Source: Thiomicrorhabdus indica (GTDB lineage: Bacteria > Pseudomonadota > Gammaproteobacteria > Thiomicrospirales > Thiomicrospiraceae). From it: a DNA stretch of 64,000 nucleotides. The notes below the pieces were generated by a model that was given only the letters and a program-made list of their open reading frames with translations, made no database searches and was not told the DNA's origin. Made by a program: the position numbers and the translations under genes. Positions 55,352 to 64,000 of this stretch are shown piece by piece (the first letter of the stretch is position 1; every line of letters begins with the position of its first letter). The stretch lies in the NCBI RefSeq assembly GCF_004293625.1, contig NZ_CP033040.1, positions 1,984,001-2,048,000 on the forward strand, written 5' to 3'.

Positions 55352-56626
55352 CTACCTTGAAATTACTTTACATACATCATTATCAAAAATTTTGTCTAAA
55401 GAGCTTCTAGGAAATTTAGAAACGAAAGATTCCTTACCGAAAACTAAACAATAGATTTTTTGATAAAAACGCGTTTGAAGGCTTGCACTTCCAGAACCAG
55501 CTAAAACTGGATCGTTAAAAAGTTTATCTTGGATTGACGGATCAGAAACGAAAAGATTAAACGCTTTATTTAGACGTTCATGCACCACATCTCGTTCTGC
55601 ATTTTTTATTGTCAAATTACCATTTTCAAATAAGTCATTAAAAAGCATTAAAACACCAAACATACCTACAGCTTTAAACAAATACCCATCGTAGTCATAT
55701 GAGCTGAATACTAATTCTCCAGGGTATTTTTCTTTCTCAACTCTCTGTGGGGAATAGTCTTTAAAATTGATTAAGTAAAACTCAAGGTAAGAAATAAGTA
55801 TATCTGAAATATTTAGATAATCTGTTGATGCGTTGTCTTCCTCCTCATAACTCTTATATATTTGATAGAGAACTCCCTTGCGATCAAGAATTTTCATAAA
55901 CGTTTCAACCAAAAAGGCCTGAGACAGAATCCCCTTTCCTGTCCCAAGCATTTTTACAATACCCCCTAACTCAACAGACTCATTGATTCGTTTAACAAGG
56001 AAATGAACAAAAGTAAACGTATTCCTTCCAGGGTACGATCCAAAAATATCGTAATACAGAGACTTGTTTACAGGTTTTTGTTTAAAGTTAATATTGGCAA
56101 AAACTAAAGACTGCTCGTAATAGTCATAATCTAATAAAAAAGTCACTAAGAACTCAAAATCCATCTCTAGATTCTTCTGGCCCTTTAAAAACTTTCTTAC
56201 GCCTTCTATTCTGTGCTGACCATCTACAATGAAAATGAATTTTTTATGCTCTGGAATATACAAATCATATGACATGCTCTCTATGGAGAGATCATTATTT
56301 CCATTTTCGTTTATCAAGACAGCTTTAGCTTCATCAGACCGCAAGTATTTATCTACATTTTCAGTTACCAAATCTTGGTCATTTTCAAGCTCTAGGGCTA
56401 AAATTATAGGAGTTGCAAATGGGCATACATTGCCTGCGTGTTTGCCCAAGAAATCTGATATTGAATTAACTCGACTTATATCTGTTCTTCTTTGAAATTG
56501 CTCTCTATCTGACTCTTGTCTTTGTGTAAGCCTGACCTTATCCTTTATATCACTAAATTTCACCTTACCTAAGTAAACTGGCTTAGAACCCATTTGTGTT
56601 ACTTGTAACACCTTGATACTACTCAT
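55352..56626 (-). CDS. second DGQHR-domain protein in the dnd-dpt operon
   Basis: The 424-residue protein has a DGQHR motif at 135-139 (IVDGQHRIEGVR), as in DndB, but is longer and otherwise quite different. The start is the ATG at 56626 with GGAGGG five bases upstream; it overlaps the upstream stop by ATGA. A typical DndB is already encoded next door, so this is an extra member. The C-terminal half is helical without recognised domains. DGQHR proteins are linked to DNA modification and regulation. A role as a second regulator or as a sensor of modified DNA is inference. The 67-base gap to dndB makes it the last gene of the first block. Confidence 0.75.
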   Translation of the reverse strand: MSSIKVLQVTQMGSKPVYLGKVKFSDIKDKVRLTQRQESDREQFQRRTDISRVNSISDFLGKHAGNVCPFATPIILALELENDQDLVTENVDKYLRSDEAKAVLINENGNNDLSIESMSYDLYIPEHKKFIFIVDGQHRIEGVRKFLKGQKNLEMDFEFLVTFLLDYDYYEQSLVFANINFKQKPVNKSLYYDIFGSYPGRNTFTFVHFLVKRINESVELGGIVKMLGTGKGILSQAFLVETFMKILDRKGVLYQIYKSYEEEDNASTDYLNISDILISYLEFYLINFKDYSPQRVEKEKYPGELVFSSYDYDGYLFKAVGMFGVLMLFNDLFENGNLTIKNAERDVVHERLNKAFNLFVSDPSIQDKLFNDPVLAGSGSASLQTRFYQKIYCLVFGKESFVSKFPRSSLDKIFDNDVCKVISR

Positions 56627-57519
56627 TCTTTCCCTCCCCATGGGTCTAAGCCACCTGTCAAATTCTCATCATCTACTACAGTTTCATCATCTACTACAGT
56701 TTCATCATTTTGTTTAGCAGTCCCACCTATCTCTGCTAATTTTGTTTTATATTCAGTAAGCAGGTTATTCAATTTTTCTGCATCTTGGATTAAGTCTTTT
56801 TGCATATTTTGCCAATCTATATTGACATTATTTAAATATTCGTTAACCTGACCATCCACCTGATTAATATAGTTTTTAGTATCTCTTTTAAGGTTTTCAT
56901 AACTATCCTGGCTTGTCGCTAAAGATATTTCCCACGAACGAATTCTGCTTTTTAAATTTTTTATATCCTCGATAGCATGGCTAAATTGTCTGTCATAATC
57001 TGTTCTCAACTGCGAATTCAATGTTTCAAGATGTTCAACACTTTTTTGCTTTTCAGTCTGAAAATGGTCAGAAGCATCCGCTTTGAGTCTATCTACATCA
57101 TCCCTCCACTTTTTTATTTCCGACTTATTTTTGTAATTAAAATAAGCGAAGATTAACAAGATAATTGTAGCCCCAAACATTGTCCACAAATTAAAAACCA
57201 AAGATAATACATAATCATAAGAGTCAAATTTTTTATTAATCTCTTGAAAATCTTCTTTGATAAGAGCAAGTTCATACCCATTAATATGAAGTTTAGCTTG
57301 TTGCTCTTGACATCTCTGATTGCTTAATAACTTATTCAATTGTTCACTCAACGATTCAACTTGTTTAGTCAAATCATTTATTTTGGAAGAACTTCCGCTT
57401 TCAAGTTTTTCAATACCTTTATCTATTTTTGGACTCGACGAACTATCGTGCGCCAAAGCATTTTGATGGATAAATAAGTTCACACCAATGAATGCCGTCA
57501 TTAATAAAGCTTTAATCAT
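56623..57519 (-). CDS. exported/membrane coiled-coil protein in the dpt operon, unknown
   Basis: The 298-residue protein starts at an ATG overlapping the dptH stop (ATGA). It has a signal peptide-like N terminus (1-24, ALA-H). A first coiled coil follows (about 30-75), then one strong membrane helix (about 103-128), and a long cytoplasmic coiled coil to about 265. The acidic tail holds the duplicated unit DDETVV. The protein would place the N-terminal part in the periplasm and the long coil in the cytoplasm. Membrane anchoring is unexpected in a phosphorothioation system. I recognise no family. Confidence 0.65.
   Translation of the reverse strand: MIKALLMTAFIGVNLFIHQNALAHDSSSSPKIDKGIEKLESGSSSKINDLTKQVESLSEQLNKLLSNQRCQEQQAKLHINGYELALIKEDFQEINKKFDSYDYVLSLVFNLWTMFGATIILLIFAYFNYKNKSEIKKWRDDVDRLKADASDHFQTEKQKSVEHLETLNSQLRTDYDRQFSHAIEDIKNLKSRIRSWEISLATSQDSYENLKRDTKNYINQVDGQVNEYLNNVNIDWQNMQKDLIQDAEKLNNLLTEYKTKLAEIGGTAKQNDETVVDDETVVDDENLTGGLDPWGGKE
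56667..56702. repeat. tandem 18-bp repeat in the coiled-coil gene
   Basis: The unit CATCATCTACTACAGTTT occurs twice head to tail, followed by a partial third. It encodes the duplicated DDETVV near the C terminus and keeps the frame. It could change copy number by slippage. Confidence 0.85.
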
Positions 57520-60500
57520 TTGTCTAATTCCCAAAACGCTAAATCACGCATTTTTGTCATTTTCTTATCACCATCAACATAGATACTGTAATGCTTCTCA
57601 AGCGTTCGAATTTGCTCCATGAGCGATTCCGCTTCTTGCTTGTTACTAATATTAAAAATTGAAGTAATATCACTTGACTTAATCGTTGAGACCTGATGCA
57701 CAATCCATGACTGGATGTAGTTCGCATAGTTGTCTTCTGAGGTCTTGAAGTGCGTTAATTGCTGCGTTGATAAAATGGTACCCACCCCAAACTCACGCCC
57801 TTCTTTGAGAATCTTTTTCAAACTTTCAAAGTCTTGCGACATAAAGTTATCGGCTTCATCAACCAATACCATTTTGGTAATTTGGCGATAATCCCCATCC
57901 AGTTTAGAAGAGCCTTTTATGTGCATTTGGGTATAAAAAATATCTAAGGTGATTGCAACAATTAGATTCTGGAGATCAGGATCATAACCAGACAGATTCA
58001 ATACAGTGATGCCATCAACAAAGTCATAGAGCGTTTTTGTGTTCTCAGAAAGTGGTTCAAAAACTTGGAAATCGATCAGCTTTTGTAAAGATGCATACAA
58101 TGAATCTTGCTTGGTATCCTCCTCATTGATAAAAACCTCCCAAACATCTTGAATGGTTGGAGCAGGCTTTGACCATGTGGTTTTATTCGCTCGATTGATT
58201 CCTGCTCGATCATAAGCCTCTAAAACGATTCGGCTTAAAGTTGATTGCTGTACTGTTCCCAAACCAAACGCTTTAGCCAAAGTGGTTTTAAACAGATTGG
58301 TAGTATGGACTGGTAATAAAGGCTTTTCACCAAATAACGCTAACGGATTAAAAGGCAGATGATATGGATCTAAAACCTTCGCACTCGTCGGCTCAGTAAA
58401 TTCCTCTTTAATGTAATCGCCTTTGTAATCAAAAATCAGAATTCCGATAGGTGTGCCATTTACGTTGTTATGCTGGTTACGTTGTAGTTGCGCAATCAGT
58501 GACTTGGTAAACTGTGTCTTACCCGTACCCATTGTGCCAATAATACCCGTATTGGTATTTAAGGTCTTAGTCGTATCTGTCGGATACCAAATAATATCTT
58601 TATCATCGATAACTCCAGAACCAAACTTAACCTCTAAAGGTCCTTGCTTCTCTTGATTTGAAACTTTTTCTAAACTGGTTTCAAACTTTGGCTCTTCTTC
58701 TATCTCACTACCTTCAGCAACTAACTCACTAACACTATTATCATCGAGTTCACCAGAAGGTTTATCGCAAGCATCCACAGTTGAAGAAAATTTCACTTGG
58801 ATTTCATCTAGCTTATTACCAATACCAAATTCACCGTTCAAGATTCGTGAACGAACATCACCAAATGAACTTTCCAACATACTGTTAATAAAGTCATATG
58901 GCATTTTTACTTCGAGAACATTGTCGATAAACTGTAAATTTGTATCCAACAAACTAGTTAAGAAAGCAACGACAGCTCCGCCACTATGATTTTTAGCCTT
59001 TATTAGTTTATAGCTACCATCTAAAAGACGTTCTCGTTTTCCAATTAAGTCTTCAAAATAGTCTTCATCAAAGACGTTATACAGTTTATATTTTTCTATC
59101 TGCATAAAAACTTGTCGAATAAACAAGCTTTTTAGCAATTTACTTTTGAAGCTATCACCAGCGAATAAATGTTCATATAAATAGGTTTGTAGTGCTAAAG
59201 CCTGTTTTCTGGCTTTTTTAATATCGCCAGAACCTGATTTAACCTCTACAGGATATAAGATGACGCCTTCATCACTAAACCCAACCAATAAGATATCATC
59301 TGAAATTGGTCCTAACTTTAGATCTGAATCTGATTGACTCTCGTTGTAACGAGAAAAATCGCCCTTACTCATAGATAGACCAACGTTACCTGAAACTCTA
59401 ATCATTTCAGCGACCGATATTGGCACCCAAGTAACATTACTTTTTGATAATGCCGCTGTTATGAACTTGTAGGCAGAAATAACGCCATTTTTTTCTTTTT
59501 TAATGGTCTCTGGGTCAGTAACCATTTTGATTAGCCATTCACCATTAAAGGCATTAAATTCACTAATTATCTTCTTTGAACCTACTACATCAGCATATAA
59601 GTCACTCTTAGCCGTTACCGTGATAGCGTCATAGTTCGCTGACGAGCTATATTGATCAGAGTAATGAATCAATATCAGCTCATTATTCGAGTCAAAAAAG
59701 TCTAAAGTCACTTTTGGATCGATAATGACTGTCCAATATGCGCTCGAATAAGATTTCTTTAATAGATTCTTAAAATTGTCGCTAATCATCAAAGCCATTA
59801 CTCGATCTGGATCATAGGCCGTTCCAGGCTCATACACAGATCTTTGAATAGCGTTATATGCTTTTGCGACTTTGATAATTGGTAAATCAGTATTCGGTAC
59901 ATTCTTTAGGCCAAAGCCACTGAAATAGTTTTCACCGTTTTTTTCAGAACTTTCACCCGATATTAATCCATTAAACGCCAAGCCAGACAAACGATTATTG
60001 ACGTTAGAATCTCTGACCTGAACTTTCTCATTATTCTTAAAGAAAGATAAATCACAATAATCCTGATCTTCAGATGAGTGCTTCTTGGAATAAGATATAT
60101 TGGTTCGCAAAAGATCAATAAGCGCATTTACGTTATCCCCCCTTAACTTAAACCTTTCTTGAATTTCTGAAACACTATCCAAATCAGAAAAAACGTCAAA
60201 CGCAGTTTCTTGAAGCTGGTCATCATAAAGATTAACAATCAATGGCGTTGGGGTCTCTATTGTTTTTTTAAAGAAACTGATAATACCTTCAAAGAGTTCC
60301 TCATTAGAACCATTATTTATACTGTTAATAATTAAAGGTCTATCTGGATGAATAGAGAACAACGAACTAAACGCCGCCTTGAACTCAAACATTTTTTCAG
60401 CAGTTAGTTTTGATATGTAGCTTAATTCACTTTCTTCATTTGGGATGAACTCGAGCCATAACTGATTCTCTTCAACTGCTTGAGTATAAGAATAATTTTG

Positions 60501-62537
60501 ATGGTCAATGAACAGGTAAGGAAACAGCCCCTTTGCATTTAATCTCTTTAAACTGATGCTGTAGAGATCTTTAAAACTACCTGTTACATCTTCTACGACA
60601 GTTTCTGTTAAATGGACGATATAGGCCAAAATAAGAGGAGAAAACGGAGATAAAAACTGCCTTTGCTTTATATTCACCATCCCGACTTCAAAAACGATTC
60701 TATTCTGTAGATTAAAATCTGCGTCTTTTTGTAAATCACCCACATAACGTAAAAAGCTATTAACACAATCGATTGCTAAGCTTCGTACCTCATTATTCCA
60801 CGCACACAAAGAAGGAACAGTCTTCTTGCTCTCAAAATACTGAAACAGTGCTTTGTAAGATGAGTGCACTTCTGGAGCGATGTCAGCAAGAACTTCAATT
60901 GAATTAATATCATCTGAAGCAATCGAATATAAACCTTCATCAATGAACCGATATTCATAATGAACAAGTGAGCTTCGTTCACCCCTTAAGTTATATTCAC
61001 GATTATCTAAAATTGCCTTATTTTTAATTGAATTGAACTCAGCATCTACTCCTTGATCAAATAAGCAATCGAACCTTTTTGCATCTAAAATCAAAGGTAA
61101 AAGAAGACTATCCTCTGATAGCTCATTCTCAAGCAATAAATTAATACTCTGCATACCATTAGTAATGGCAATAGAGACTTCATCATGAGCTTGATACAAG
61201 TTGTAAAAATCTACGAATGGCGTTTGATCAATATTGATAGACGTCGCATTTGGTGCCAACTGAATAGGTTTTGAATCACCACCAGCTTCAGCAAAATTTA
61301 ACTGAAAAGAATCCAGCTTTAGTAATAGGCTTTTTTCTTTTGGTTTGACTATGTAGTTATTTTTAATATCTTCTAAATTAAACATTCCAGAAGGAATAAC
61401 CAACACTTTGAAAAAATGCGTGTCTGAAGAGTTATTAGTCTTAACTCTTAGCCTGAAAAATACTGGGGTATCATCTCTTTTAAAGTTAACCGTGGCACTT
61501 CGATTAGAGAACATCAAATTTTCAGCAGTTAAATTACAACTACTTTCCATAAAACTGAAATCGCTTGAACTTAGACCTGACACATTAAACTTGAACGACA
61601 TTCGTACATCTTCATCATCAGAAAACACAATGATATTCTTTTGCCTTTGGCCAGCCTTATTTGTGCTATCGTCTCGAATATAAAAATCATCTGTTGTGAT
61701 GAATTTATTATTATCAAAAGTGAGCGATGTATTTCTATTTTTCTGTATTTCGTTTTGAAGATCCGTAAACGTTACCGAATCCCATATATCAACAGTCAAA
61801 TTTTCCGCCACAAATTCTGGTGAATACTTTGTCAGCTGATCTTCTAATTCATTAGGAAATTCGACTACAGCTTTCTCAACTTCTTCATACAACTTTTTAT
61901 TTTCTTCAATTCTTTTTCTAATTTTCGGAACTGAATATAAATTCTGAAGGTCTTTATCCTCGAACAATCCCAAGCTTTTAAAATCAAGCTCATCAGAATT
62001 AATGGAGTTAAAAATGCTTTCATAGCCAAAAATGGATTGTTCTGTCGCCTCAATATACCTAGCTTGATTCTCAATTAAGACGTTAAAAAGCTTAGGATGG
62101 GAGGAGTTTTTTGATTTTTCTTCTAAAATGCGTTGAGCTACAACAGGATTTAAAGGTCCATCACCGATTGACAAATCAGTCGCACTATTTATTAATGTAT
62201 CTAAAGAACTTTGGTGTAGAACAAGCAAAGCATGGTTATTAAGAACATCAGCGTCCGGTTTTGTTGAGTCCCTTAAATTTGAAATGAAGTTTTCATTCAT
62301 TTCACCTTCAACATCATTAACAAAAATTAAATCTACTCCAGAGATATGAACAACAGGTAATTTTATTCCAGAAAACTCGACAGAAGATTGGCTCATTACT
62401 TTTAATGAGTCTAATAAACCGACAATTTGCTTTTTATTATCAGAAAAAAAACGATAGCGATAACCTGCTTGAATATATTTTTCCAGCCATGAAACCATAT
62501 TATTAACTAAAAAATCATTAAATGGTTGATTTGACAT
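57516..62537 (-). CDS. dptH: phosphorothioation-dependent restriction ATPase DptH (DndH)
   Basis: This roughly 1673-residue protein is the large HerA/FtsK-like ATPase of the DptFGH restriction module. Walker A GTMGTGKT lies at about 1333-1340 and Walker B VLVDEADNF at about 1557-1565. The N-terminal 1200 residues show no standard motif. It overlaps dptG by 20 bases, and the ATG at 62537 has GGAG upstream. DptFGH attack DNA lacking the sulfur mark. Its stop overlaps the membrane coiled-coil gene. Confidence 0.88.
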   Translation of the reverse strand: MSNQPFNDFLVNNMVSWLEKYIQAGYRYRFFSDNKKQIVGLLDSLKVMSQSSVEFSGIKLPVVHISGVDLIFVNDVEGEMNENFISNLRDSTKPDADVLNNHALLVLHQSSLDTLINSATDLSIGDGPLNPVVAQRILEEKSKNSSHPKLFNVLIENQARYIEATEQSIFGYESIFNSINSDELDFKSLGLFEDKDLQNLYSVPKIRKRIEENKKLYEEVEKAVVEFPNELEDQLTKYSPEFVAENLTVDIWDSVTFTDLQNEIQKNRNTSLTFDNNKFITTDDFYIRDDSTNKAGQRQKNIIVFSDDEDVRMSFKFNVSGLSSSDFSFMESSCNLTAENLMFSNRSATVNFKRDDTPVFFRLRVKTNNSSDTHFFKVLVIPSGMFNLEDIKNNYIVKPKEKSLLLKLDSFQLNFAEAGGDSKPIQLAPNATSINIDQTPFVDFYNLYQAHDEVSIAITNGMQSINLLLENELSEDSLLLPLILDAKRFDCLFDQGVDAEFNSIKNKAILDNREYNLRGERSSLVHYEYRFIDEGLYSIASDDINSIEVLADIAPEVHSSYKALFQYFESKKTVPSLCAWNNEVRSLAIDCVNSFLRYVGDLQKDADFNLQNRIVFEVGMVNIKQRQFLSPFSPLILAYIVHLTETVVEDVTGSFKDLYSISLKRLNAKGLFPYLFIDHQNYSYTQAVEENQLWLEFIPNEESELSYISKLTAEKMFEFKAAFSSLFSIHPDRPLIINSINNGSNEELFEGIISFFKKTIETPTPLIVNLYDDQLQETAFDVFSDLDSVSEIQERFKLRGDNVNALIDLLRTNISYSKKHSSEDQDYCDLSFFKNNEKVQVRDSNVNNRLSGLAFNGLISGESSEKNGENYFSGFGLKNVPNTDLPIIKVAKAYNAIQRSVYEPGTAYDPDRVMALMISDNFKNLLKKSYSSAYWTVIIDPKVTLDFFDSNNELILIHYSDQYSSSANYDAITVTAKSDLYADVVGSKKIISEFNAFNGEWLIKMVTDPETIKKEKNGVISAYKFITAALSKSNVTWVPISVAEMIRVSGNVGLSMSKGDFSRYNESQSDSDLKLGPISDDILLVGFSDEGVILYPVEVKSGSGDIKKARKQALALQTYLYEHLFAGDSFKSKLLKSLFIRQVFMQIEKYKLYNVFDEDYFEDLIGKRERLLDGSYKLIKAKNHSGGAVVAFLTSLLDTNLQFIDNVLEVKMPYDFINSMLESSFGDVRSRILNGEFGIGNKLDEIQVKFSSTVDACDKPSGELDDNSVSELVAEGSEIEEEPKFETSLEKVSNQEKQGPLEVKFGSGVIDDKDIIWYPTDTTKTLNTNTGIIGTMGTGKTQFTKSLIAQLQRNQHNNVNGTPIGILIFDYKGDYIKEEFTEPTSAKVLDPYHLPFNPLALFGEKPLLPVHTTNLFKTTLAKAFGLGTVQQSTLSRIVLEAYDRAGINRANKTTWSKPAPTIQDVWEVFINEEDTKQDSLYASLQKLIDFQVFEPLSENTKTLYDFVDGITVLNLSGYDPDLQNLIVAITLDIFYTQMHIKGSSKLDGDYRQITKMVLVDEADNFMSQDFESLKKILKEGREFGVGTILSTQQLTHFKTSEDNYANYIQSWIVHQVSTIKSSDITSIFNISNKQEAESLMEQIRTLEKHYSIYVDGDKKMTKMRDLAFWELDK

Positions 62538-63825
62538 ATACAGCATCTCCACTATCACTTTTTCTATCAATATTCCCTACTTTCTCAAATAAATCTAATA
62601 ATGCCATTTTGGATTTTTGATCAAAATAAACACCTCTTGCTTCAAACTTTGAAATTAACTCTTGAAAACGAATCTGTCCCTTATCAGCAATAGCAATATT
62701 GGTTAGCAACACAATATAATCTTGATCAAATACAAGAATTTTCCCGAAACCTTGTCTAGCTTGAGTAAATGGACTACATATCTGTCTGTCGAATGCACGA
62801 CGATATTTTTCAAAGACATCACCACGAGTACTTTGATCTTTAAACTGCTCGTAACATGAGTTCATAAGTTCATTTAAAGATTGATTTAAACTCATTGAAC
62901 TGAAATCTTTTTCTGGTAGTTTTCTAGCTAGCCTAAACTCTTTGTTGAATTGATCAACAGCATTAATAGCGGACTGAGAGTCTCCTACCTGCTCTGGAAG
63001 CTCGTACAACCTCAAATCCTCTTGCTCAGTTACTTTTTGTAATGTTTCTAGTAAAGACAAATAAGGGAAAATGTACTTGGCATGCTCATATAACGTCTTA
63101 TAACCGTTATGAACGAGTTTTGACCTCTCCTTACTTGCCTTTTCATAGTTCAGCATAAAATACAGGGGTCTAGACACAGGTCTCTCAAATGTATGAGGAT
63201 GTAGGTTTAAAGCCAGCTGAGACACATACAAGAACAGATATAACTGTAAAAACTTTTCTGCATTCTCTTTAAAGAAAGTCGGGGTTCTCGACAAAAACGC
63301 GATGTCTTGGGTAAATAAATCATCTAAAAACGGTAAGTACGAGACCGTTTGATCATTGTGATTATTAACTTCCAGAGTTTCTAAAAAATAGTCCTCAACT
63401 CTCTGTTCAAGAAAATTAAGTTTAGTACTTAACTTAATCTGATAATCGTCTTGTTTCATCAAAAGCTTGAAAACTTGAAAAAACTTTCGTGATTTTTCGC
63501 TCGCAGTGTGTGCCTGAAACAAAGCAATAGAAAATGTAGGTATTTTATTTTCTGGAAAGAAAACAGCTTCTATTACATCTATGGCAGTAGGATCACTTAA
63601 GTCTTTTTTCAAATCCGATAACAATGAAGCTTTAAACTCATCATAATCAAACTTGTAAGGCAATTTTTTTTCCGATACATAAGAGACTAAAAGTCCCATG
63701 ATTTCTTTAAGGTCATAAACAGGGGTTTTACTTACATCTTTGGCAGTTAACGGATAATAACTTTCTGGAGGAACGTTTTTGATCCCTATTAACTCTACAG
63801 AAGCAGACTCTAATTTATGAAGCAT
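62518..63825 (-). CDS. dptG: phosphorothioation-dependent restriction protein DptG (DndG)
   Basis: The 435-residue protein lies between dptF and dptH, with the size and neighbourhood of DptG. It is mostly helical and has no catalytic motif that I can see. The family is required for restriction with DptF and DptH, but its exact role is unclear. Its start overlaps the end of dptF. The call rests mainly on gene order. Confidence 0.8.
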   Translation of the reverse strand: MLHKLESASVELIGIKNVPPESYYPLTAKDVSKTPVYDLKEIMGLLVSYVSEKKLPYKFDYDEFKASLLSDLKKDLSDPTAIDVIEAVFFPENKIPTFSIALFQAHTASEKSRKFFQVFKLLMKQDDYQIKLSTKLNFLEQRVEDYFLETLEVNNHNDQTVSYLPFLDDLFTQDIAFLSRTPTFFKENAEKFLQLYLFLYVSQLALNLHPHTFERPVSRPLYFMLNYEKASKERSKLVHNGYKTLYEHAKYIFPYLSLLETLQKVTEQEDLRLYELPEQVGDSQSAINAVDQFNKEFRLARKLPEKDFSSMSLNQSLNELMNSCYEQFKDQSTRGDVFEKYRRAFDRQICSPFTQARQGFGKILVFDQDYIVLLTNIAIADKGQIRFQELISKFEARGVYFDQKSKMALLDLFEKVGNIDRKSDSGDAVYVKSTI

Positions 63826-64000
63826 GTTTACTCACCTTGATTTTATGTCCACTATTTTTAAACTCATATGCAGTTGAATCTTTTACAATGACAATTTTGT
63901 TAGAGCTTTTAGCTTTATCAATAATATGTTCAATTAATTCTTCGAAGATAATAACCGTATTCCTATCATGCTTATTTGGCCGATAGCCTTTATTGATTGA
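63815..64000 (-). CDS. dptF: C-terminal end of dptF (DndF), cut by the window
   Basis: The last 61 residues of a frame reach from the window edge to a TAA at 63815-63817, overlapping the dptG start by 11 bases. The peptide ends IKVSKHAS. Identity is inferred from the order dptF-dptG-dptH; no motif is visible in this short piece. Full-length DptF is an ATPase. Confidence 0.65.
   Translation of the reverse strand, partial: SINKGYRPNKHDRNTVIIFEELIEHIIDKAKSSNKIVIVKDSTAYEFKNSGHKIKVSKHAS

Overview
The window reads as the chromosome of a gammaproteobacterium. Synteny is the main evidence: cinA-recA-recX-alaS-csrA-tRNA-Ser(GCT)-tRNA-Arg(ACG) and pcnB-folK-panB-panC are classic gammaproteobacterial runs. 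A polar-type flagellar motor (motA/motB), an LPP20/FlgP-like lipoprotein, two GGDEF-EAL proteins, CsrA, a strongly expressed class I FBPase and pyrophosphatase would suit a motile autotroph of the Thiomicrospira/Hydrogenovibrio/Thiomicrorhabdus type. That genus-level idea is inference. No rRNA, CRISPR array or intact insertion sequence was seen.

Layout. 0-5 kb: a PilZ protein and a large membrane sensor joining a phosphonate-binding-like domain, GAF/PAS, GGDEF, EAL and CZB. 5-13 kb: surface genes (coiled-coil protein, two lipoproteins, an acidic membrane protein, an LpoA-like protein), pepN and pal. 13-14.4 kb: fnr with a perfect FNR box over its own start region, then an AT-rich gap with a DnaA box. 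14.4-24.9 kb: an unusual PfkB-kinase/Rieske fusion, rlmB, rnr, a lipoamide-dehydrogenase-like gene, mltF-like, thiI and rlmJ. 25-36 kb: fbp, ppa, ppc, panD, motAB, panC-panB-folK-pcnB. 36-44 kb: a MITE-like element, a methyltransferase, trpS, two tRNA-Arg genes, a GGDEF-EAL protein, a PhoD-like phosphatase and an integrase remnant beside tRNA-Ser. 44-49.5 kb: csrA, alaS, recX, recA, cinA.

49.8-64 kb is a genomic island. The first 16 codons of a mutS-like gene stand at the expected place beside cinA and end abruptly at a stop. Beyond lies a leftward phosphorothioation operon: dptF (cut by the window edge), dptG, dptH, a membrane-anchored coiled-coil protein, a second DGQHR protein, dndB, dndC, dndD, dndE and a small unknown gene. 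Most junctions are ATGA stop/start overlaps, so the two unfamiliar genes belong to the operon. The only real gap in it, before dndB, carries two inverted repeats built from the same GGAAGT half-site, a likely operator. DndBCDE should put sulfur into the DNA backbone and DptFGH should attack unmodified DNA; the membrane and DGQHR proteins are possible new parts.

A second genome-scale signal is the 10-bp palindrome ACCGGCCGGT. I find 20 exact copies in the first 49.7 kb and none in the island. It lies in gaps, in close pairs that can form terminator-like hairpins, and inside genes, where it often encodes Pro-Ala-Gly.
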